Below, piece by piece: positions 14,609 through 18,010 of a stretch of DNA of 18,010 nt (position 1 is its first letter; the number at the start of each line of letters is the position of its first letter). A program made the translations under genes and the position numbers. The notes below the pieces were generated by a model, which saw only the letters and a list, made by a program, of their open reading frames with translations, was not told where the DNA came from and did not search any database. The stretch comes from Nitrospirota bacterium. GTDB lineage: Bacteria > Nitrospirota > Nitrospiria > Nitrospirales > UBA8639. Location of the stretch: NCBI GenBank assembly GCA_029879555.1, contig JAOUQB010000012.1, positions 1-18,010 of the forward strand, in the 5' to 3' direction.

Positions 14609-14896
14609 TTAAATTTTGCTCTTAAGGTCTTGTCGTCCTACGATGTGCATAATCTCGACGCTTTCCACATCCAACCGATAATAAATGGAATGGACCCCGC
14701 ACACACTGCGCCGATACCCTTCGCGAATATCATCAACAGCCGGAAAGAGATAAGGTTGCTCGGCTAATAAAAGAAAGCGCTGTTTCAGTTGTTCGCGATA
14801 CCGATCAGATTGTTCCTCTCCAAATTGCTCATCCCCATAGATGGCAATTTCCAGTAGATCTGCTTCCGCCAATTTTGAAAGACGATACTTAGCCAC
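14609..14896 (-). CDS. parE: ParE-type toxin of a ParDE pair
   Basis: The product has 95 residues from a GTG at 14896; the eight-base overlap with the antitoxin gene (GTGGCTAA) supports this start. The open frame extends upstream to 15070, but that part is antisense-like basic sequence inside parD. The chain fits the RelE/ParE fold: YRLSKLAEADLLEIAIYGDEQFGEEQSDRYREQL, then LAEQPYLFPAVDDIREGYRRSVCGVHSIYYRL and a final strand VEIMHIVGRQDL. The conserved Arg of 'DIREGYRR' and the IYYRL strand are typical. Known: ParE toxins act on DNA gyrase; this one's target is inferred. Translation is coupled to the antitoxin. Confidence 0.88.
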   Translation of the reverse strand: MAKYRLSKLAEADLLEIAIYGDEQFGEEQSDRYREQLKQRFLLLAEQPYLFPAVDDIREGYRRSVCGVHSIYYRLDVESVEIMHIVGRQDLKSKI

Positions 14897-15155
14897 GTTT
14901 GGCCATACGGCGTTTTCTAGCTTCTCCCCATATCTCATCAACCGATTTTTTGGAAAATCCGCTTTTTTCAGCTTGAATGAGTTTTGCCCGAATGGCCTCC
15001 ATCTCCTCCGGGGTTTCTTCCTGTCGAATTTGTCGTTCCCGAATGAGTTCCCGAACCACTTCACTTTCATTCCCGAAATGTCCGGAGGCGATTTGGGCCT
15101 TGATCCATTCGTCCTGGCGGTCGGTCACGGAAATACTTTTTTTCACCATTGGCAT
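14889..15155 (-). CDS. parD: ParD-type antitoxin
   Basis: The product has 88 residues. The N-terminal ribbon-helix-helix reads KSISVTDRQDEWIKAQIASGHFGNESEVVRELIRERQ, a close match in form to ParD proteins (strand, then helix, then 'ESEVVRELI'). The C-terminal half, rich in Glu, Lys and Arg, would wrap the toxin. It binds DNA as a dimer and usually represses its own operon. The ATG at 15155 follows GAGAGGA with seven bases between. The gene overlaps parE, which lies immediately downstream. An 11-base palindrome about 50 bases upstream of its start is a candidate operator. Confidence 0.88.
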   Translation of the reverse strand: MPMVKKSISVTDRQDEWIKAQIASGHFGNESEVVRELIRERQIRQEETPEEMEAIRAKLIQAEKSGFSKKSVDEIWGEARKRRMAKRG

Positions 15156-15202
15156 ATGTCTATCCTCTCATCATAGGCTACAAGCAACATCCATACCTAG
15201 TA

Positions 15203-15213
15203 GTATAATATAC
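15203..15213. promoter_or_regulatory. Palindrome GTATA-T-TATAC upstream of parD, candidate operator
   Basis: The 11-base perfect palindrome (read on the minus strand) contains TATATTAT, which could serve as the -10 region of the parDE promoter. Ribbon-helix-helix antitoxins usually bind short palindromes overlapping their own promoter. No clear -35 is seen. Confidence 0.35.
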
Positions 15214-15304
15214 CCGCGATATGATGACCAGAAATTTCTGCATACTGTGGAAAATTAACAAATAGCACTACCGCTTATCCCCCAATCCGCTTCATACTTT
15301 TGCC

Positions 15305-15481
15305 ATGAGCGCGGCCACCCTCACCGGAACCTTTACCTTTGAAGCCTCAAAATTTAGAGCTGCCACAGTGGCGGCGCGGCGCGTGGGCTTTATCTTTGCC
15401 AATCCGAAATTCGACAGTGACGACCCGCGCCAGCAGCCGCGCAAACGAAAACCCTTCCGCAAACCCAAATGGTTGAAGTAA
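15305..15481 (+). CDS. Very small basic ORF, uncertain
   Basis: This ATG-started frame of 58 codons ends at a TAA (15479-15481). It reads a Thr/Ala-rich start (SAATLTGTFTFEASKFRAATVAARRVG), a middle FIFANPKFDSDD, and a strongly basic tail (PRQQPRKRKPFRKPKWLK). Its base use is more G/C-rich than the A/T-rich DNA around it, as expected of coding sequence. There is no ribosome binding site before the ATG, and I do not recognise a family. It may be a small nucleic-acid-binding protein, a gene remnant or chance. Confidence 0.35.
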   Translation: MSAATLTGTFTFEASKFRAATVAARRVGFIFANPKFDSDDPRQQPRKRKPFRKPKWLK

Positions 15482-15484
15482 ATT

Positions 15485-15784
15485 TCATGGATTTCTCATC
15501 TGTTTAATACTTGCCATCCTATCTAAATCGCTCTGTAAGTAGTCTACTTTTCCAATATATATAATTGGTGAAAGCTCAATTTTCTTTTGATCTGCAAATT
15601 CTTTGGCGTCCGAAAAGGTGTAAAAGTGTGCAGCCTCAAACTTTGAATCTGTGACCGTTCCATTTTCATCGTAATATTTGTTGGGTCCTCCAAAGTTTTG
15701 AGGCCCAAAAAAATCGCATGTAAACTCACCTTTTTTGATCGTGCCATGATTGCCCCCTTTCACCCTCTCAAATAGGGGCTTCAC
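15485..15784 (-). CDS. Unknown small gene, apparently frameshifted or frameshift-dependent
   Basis: The open frame covers 99 codons from a GTG at 15784 without any ribosome binding site. The far better start is ATG 15747, preceded by AAAGGGGGC at good spacing, but it reads the neighbouring frame: M-A-R-S-K-K, then out of frame. A -1 slip at A-AAA-AAG (15736-15730) would join M-A-R-S-K-K to G-E-F-T-C-D-F-F and the rest. The downstream part looks like a real protein: GTVTDSKFEAAHFYTFSDAKEFADQKKIELSPIIYIGKV, soluble, with one Cys. So it is either a gene with a one-base loss in the A run, a programmed frameshift, or a gene truly starting at GTG. I do not recognise the family. It lies in the accessory stretch between parDE and ruvA. 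Confidence 0.5.
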   Translation of the reverse strand: MKPLFERVKGGNHGTIKKGEFTCDFFGPQNFGGPNKYYDENGTVTDSKFEAAHFYTFSDAKEFADQKKIELSPIIYIGKVDYLQSDLDRMASIKQMRNP

Positions 15785-15852
15785 GAAATTGAACTGTCAA
15801 AACCCGCATATTTTGGGCCTTTCGTGTGGTCTTGTCAGCCTCTCAAATAGGG
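15764..15852. repeat. Direct repeat pair CCTCTCAAATAGGG
   Basis: Identical 14-base copies lie at 15764-15777 and 15839-15852, 75 bases apart. The first overlaps the 5' part of the small unknown gene. Neither is palindromic. Only two copies are visible, so this is not a CRISPR array. A perfect stem GCATTTA / TAAATGC with a five-base loop follows at 15874-15892. Confidence 0.6.
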
Positions 15853-15931
15853 TGTACCCAAAATGAGAGGGCCGCATTTAGTTGGTAAATGCACTCGACT
15901 TTCTTTGCGCATCAAATTGGGCTTTCCGTAT

Positions 15932-16543
15932 TTATCCTTTGGCGAGTTCTTTGAGGGTGGTACGGATGAGGTCTTCAAGTTCGTAGGTGTCGGCCATTTT
16001 GGTGATGGCGAGATGGATGGCTTTTTTAACTTCAGGGGTGCGATAGCCCAGGTTGATGAGCGCGGAGGCGGCTTCTTCTTGTAGGAACGTGGCCGGTTCG
16101 TGTTGAGCGGTTGAAGATTTTTGTTCCCCTGAGATCACGATGCGATGGGTTTTATCTTTTAATTCCAGTACCATTCGGCTGGCTGATTTTTTCCCGACGC
16201 CAGGAATGGAACCCAGGGTTTCAAGATCGCCTGCTTCAATGGCTGCACATAAATCAGAGACAGAAAGGGTTGATAGGGCGCTGAGGGCCAGTTTGGGTCC
16301 GACGCCGCTGATAGTGGTGAGCAGGGAGAAGGCGTGTTTTTCTTCTGTGGTGGCAAACCCGAAAAGTTGAATGGTGTCGTTTCGGATGTGGGTGGAGACG
16401 AAGACTTGGACTGATGAATTGATGTCAGGCAGGGTGAAAAATGTGGAAAGCGCGATGAAGACATGGTAGCCCACACCCTGAACCGAAATAATGGCATCTT
16501 GCGCTGATTTAGCAGTGAGGGTTCCTGACAGTGAGGCGATCAT
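15932..16543 (-). CDS. ruvA: Holliday junction branch migration protein RuvA
   Basis: The product has 203 residues, the normal length. RuvA tetramers bind Holliday junctions and load the RuvB helicase during recombination and repair. Order: an N-terminal OB-fold (IASLSGTLTAKSAQDAIISVQGVGYHV), two helix-hairpin-helix motifs (ISGVGPKLAL, 78-87, and IPGVGKKSASRMVLELKDK, 113-131), a Ser/Gln-rich linker, and the C-terminal RuvB-binding domain (EAASALINLGYRTPEVKKAIHLA). The ATG at 16543 has no strong ribosome binding site. It follows yebC by 128 bases on the same strand. ruvC, commonly between these two genes, is not here, and no ruvB follows within the window. Confidence 0.96.
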   Translation of the reverse strand: MIASLSGTLTAKSAQDAIISVQGVGYHVFIALSTFFTLPDINSSVQVFVSTHIRNDTIQLFGFATTEEKHAFSLLTTISGVGPKLALSALSTLSVSDLCAAIEAGDLETLGSIPGVGKKSASRMVLELKDKTHRIVISGEQKSSTAQHEPATFLQEEAASALINLGYRTPEVKKAIHLAITKMADTYELEDLIRTTLKELAKG

Positions 16544-16671
16544 GTGATGGTGGAGTGTATCTGATCCGCCACAAAAAACGGAACACCAAGAATGGTGAAG
16601 AAGAAAAGTGCGGCGAGAGGAGAAAAACTTAGGAGAGATAATTCAGCAGAAATGGAAACGATCTCAAAAAA

Positions 16672-17427
16672 TCAGGCGCTTTCGGCGGCCATTTTCTCCA
16701 TCAATTCGTCGGAGATTTCAAAGTTGGCATGGACTTTCACCACGTCTTCGTTTTCCTCTAAGAGGTCCATGAGTTTGAGGGCCTGTTCGGCATCGCGGCC
16801 GTCGAGTTGGATGTGGTTTTGGGCGAGAAACGTGAGATCGGAGAGACTGGCTTCAATTTGGGCTTTCTGTATGGCTTCTTTGACGGCTTCAAAATCTGCG
16901 GGTTCTGAAATGACCTCAAATCCGTTCGGGGTCTGCTTGACGTCTTCGGCTCCCGCTTCAATGGCGAGATCGAATAACTGTTCTTCCGTGACGGGTTGAG
17001 CTTCGATGACGAGTAGACCCTTCTTTTGAAACTGCCAGGCGACCGCCCCGGGTTCGGCCATCGTGCCATTATGTTTCGTGAGAATGTTGCGAACTTCCGC
17101 TACAGCCCGGTTGCGTTTTTCGGTGGACACTTCGATGAGGAGGGCCGTTCCCCCTGGCCCATACCCTTCCAGCATAAATTCTTCGAATTGGACCCCAGGT
17201 AGTTCCCCCGTCCCTCGCTGAATGGCCCGTTTGACGGTGTCGGCGGGCATATTCACTTCTTTGGATTTGGCAATGGCTTGGCGTAAGGCTGGATTGCCGT
17301 CGGGATCACCGCCACTTCGTGCGGCAATAGAAATTTCACGGATGACCCTGGTGAAAATCTTCCCGCGTTTGGCATCTTGCGCGCCTTTATGACGCTTAAT
17401 GGTTGACCAATGACTATGTCCACCCAT
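16672..17427 (-). CDS. yebC: YebC/PmpR family (TACO1-type) protein
   Basis: The product has 251 residues, the usual length. It opens with the family signature GGHSHWSTIKRHKGAQDAKRGKIFTRVIREI, then ARSGGDPDGNPALRQAIAKSKEVNMPADTVKRAIQRGTGE and YGPGGTALLIEVSTEKRNRAVAEVRNILTKHNG. Three domains are expected: N-terminal helices, then two alpha/beta domains. The C-terminal part is acidic (LEENEDVVKVHANFEISDE). Known: some members act as regulators, others help ribosomes through proline runs. The cytoplasmic role here is not distinguishable. It is divergent from fmt and upstream of ruvA. Confidence 0.95.
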   Translation of the reverse strand: MGGHSHWSTIKRHKGAQDAKRGKIFTRVIREISIAARSGGDPDGNPALRQAIAKSKEVNMPADTVKRAIQRGTGELPGVQFEEFMLEGYGPGGTALLIEVSTEKRNRAVAEVRNILTKHNGTMAEPGAVAWQFQKKGLLVIEAQPVTEEQLFDLAIEAGAEDVKQTPNGFEVISEPADFEAVKEAIQKAQIEASLSDLTFLAQNHIQLDGRDAEQALKLMDLLEENEDVVKVHANFEISDELMEKMAAESA

Positions 17428-17491
17428 GCTGGCGATCCATTTCCCAATTTACAGGGGTAAGAGGTACCTAGAAATTCACTACGCGTGGGCT

Positions 17492-17519
17492 TCTATCACA
17501 GTATTTGAAAAGGAGTCAA
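17492..17519 (-). promoter_or_regulatory. Candidate promoter of yebC
   Basis: On the minus strand TTGACT (17519-17514) is followed after 16 bases by GATAGA (17497-17492), with a TG extension just before the -10. It lies 65 bases upstream of the yebC start at 17427. Confidence 0.45.
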
Positions 17520-17566
17520 TGCAGGTATGCGTTGGAGAAAAGGTTGCGGAATAGACCAGAAACCCG

Positions 17567-17595
17567 TTGTTCTTTTCCCTCGGAGGGAATATGGT
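17567..17595 (+). promoter_or_regulatory. Candidate promoter of fmt with palindromic spacer
   Basis: TTGTTC (17567-17572) and TATGGT (17590-17595) are 17 bases apart. The spacer holds a perfect palindrome, TTCCCTC-G-GAGGGAA (17575-17589). A leader of about 36 bases would precede the fmt ATG. The boxes match consensus only partly. Confidence 0.35.
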
Positions 17596-17637
17596 AATCT
17601 GTCGTTCATTTGCTGAAGATTAAGGGAGACTGAAGTT

Positions 17638-18010
17638 ATGCGTGTGGTGTTTATGGGAACCCCGGCTTTTGCGGTGCCCACGCTACAACATCTGGTTGAT
17701 TCGACATGTATGGTCGTGGGCGTGGTGTGCCAACCCGACCGGCCGAGTGGGCGGGGCAAGAAAATCCAGTTTGGCCCTGTGAAAACCTTGGCCGTGGCTC
17801 AGCATCTTCCAGTGGTTCAACCCCAGAAGATGAAGGATCCTGCCTTTTTGGAGACTCTGCGGACCTGGAATCCCGATGTGATCGTGGTGGCTGCGTATGG
17901 GCGCATCTTGCCCCAGGTTATCCTTGATCTACCCCCAAAAGGCTGTCTGAACGTGCATGGCTCTCTCTTGCCCAAATATCGTGGTGCCGCTCCCATTCAA
18001 TGGGCGGTTA
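17638..18010 (+). CDS. fmt: Methionyl-tRNA formyltransferase, N-terminal part (cut by window edge)
   Basis: The first 124 codons run to the right edge. Fmt transfers a formyl group from 10-formyl-tetrahydrofolate to initiator methionyl-tRNA. The start at 17638 follows AAGGGAGA. The product opens MRVVFMGTPAFAVPTL, has CQPDRPSGRGKK (the loop near the tRNA acceptor end), then DVIVVAAYGRILP, and the active-site segment LNVHGSLLPKYRGAAPIQW with the catalytic Asn and His (NVHGS) at about 108-112. The usual 'NVHAS' form has Gly in place of Ala. It is divergent from yebC; no def gene is visible upstream. Confidence 0.95.
   Translation, partial: MRVVFMGTPAFAVPTLQHLVDSTCMVVGVVCQPDRPSGRGKKIQFGPVKTLAVAQHLPVVQPQKMKDPAFLETLRTWNPDVIVVAAYGRILPQVILDLPPKGCLNVHGSLLPKYRGAAPIQWAV

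Noticed and set aside
14976..15070. Longer form of the ParE frame starting at 15070
   Set aside because: The extra 58 residues lie inside parD in another frame and are not ParE-like; the GTG at 14896 overlapping the parD stop fits the family length.
15764..15852. CRISPR array or attC-type recombination site
   Set aside because: Only two repeat copies, no regular spacers, and no recognisable attC core sites.
16541..16670. Start-less minus frame ending in an ATGA overlap with ruvA, hydrophobic (LAALFFTILGVPFFVADQ)
   Set aside because: It has no ATG, GTG or TTG start before the frame closes inside yebC, and it does not resemble RuvC; the overlap is likely chance.

Overview
The window looks like chromosomal DNA of a Gram-negative, moderately G+C bacterium. 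Several things point to Nitrospirota (Nitrospira-like): a siroheme nitrite/sulfite reductase under an Rrf2 regulator, MurJ, an exosortase-associated type of CAAX protease, a lipobox-bearing VCBS/FG-GAP protein, and many small unknown genes between housekeeping genes. That assignment is inference; no rRNA or taxonomic marker was compared.

Layout. (1) 1-1800, minus strand: an Rrf2 regulator followed by the N-terminal 388 codons of a siroheme-[4Fe-4S] nitrite/sulfite reductase that runs off the left edge. An imperfect palindrome lies between the promoter and the regulator start. (2) 1918-3800: a coiled-coil protein, a Bcp-type peroxiredoxin with a lysine/alanine/proline-rich histone-H1-like N-terminal tail, and a convergent VOC-fold protein. 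(3) 3944-5464, minus: an HDOD-GGDEF diguanylate cyclase with intact active and inhibitory sites, then about 430 bp without a supported gene. (4) 5899-8645, minus: murJ, dtd and an unrecognised conserved-looking gene, probably one operon. (5) 8836-11171, plus: a membrane-anchored spermidine-synthase-like methyltransferase fold protein and a CAAX-protease-like membrane protein. (6) 11252-14199: a small unknown gene on minus, then on plus a propeller lipoprotein with a structured leader and three small genes (membrane peptide, zinc ribbon, basic coiled coil). (7) 14609-15784: an accessory stretch with a ParD/ParE toxin-antitoxin pair, a very small basic ORF, and a small gene whose best start is out of frame by one base at an A6G run identical to the dnaX slippery heptamer. 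(8) 15932-17427, minus: yebC and ruvA, without the ruvC often found beside them. (9) 17638 to the right edge: the start of fmt, divergent from yebC.

I see no complete, clearly undescribed multi-gene system. The observations most worth following are the frameshift site at 15730-15736, the H1-like tail on the peroxiredoxin, the structured leader at 11685-11772, the perfect palindrome at 13745-13764, and the Cys arrangement and linker of the siroheme reductase. No database search was possible, so family names rest on motifs recognised by eye.
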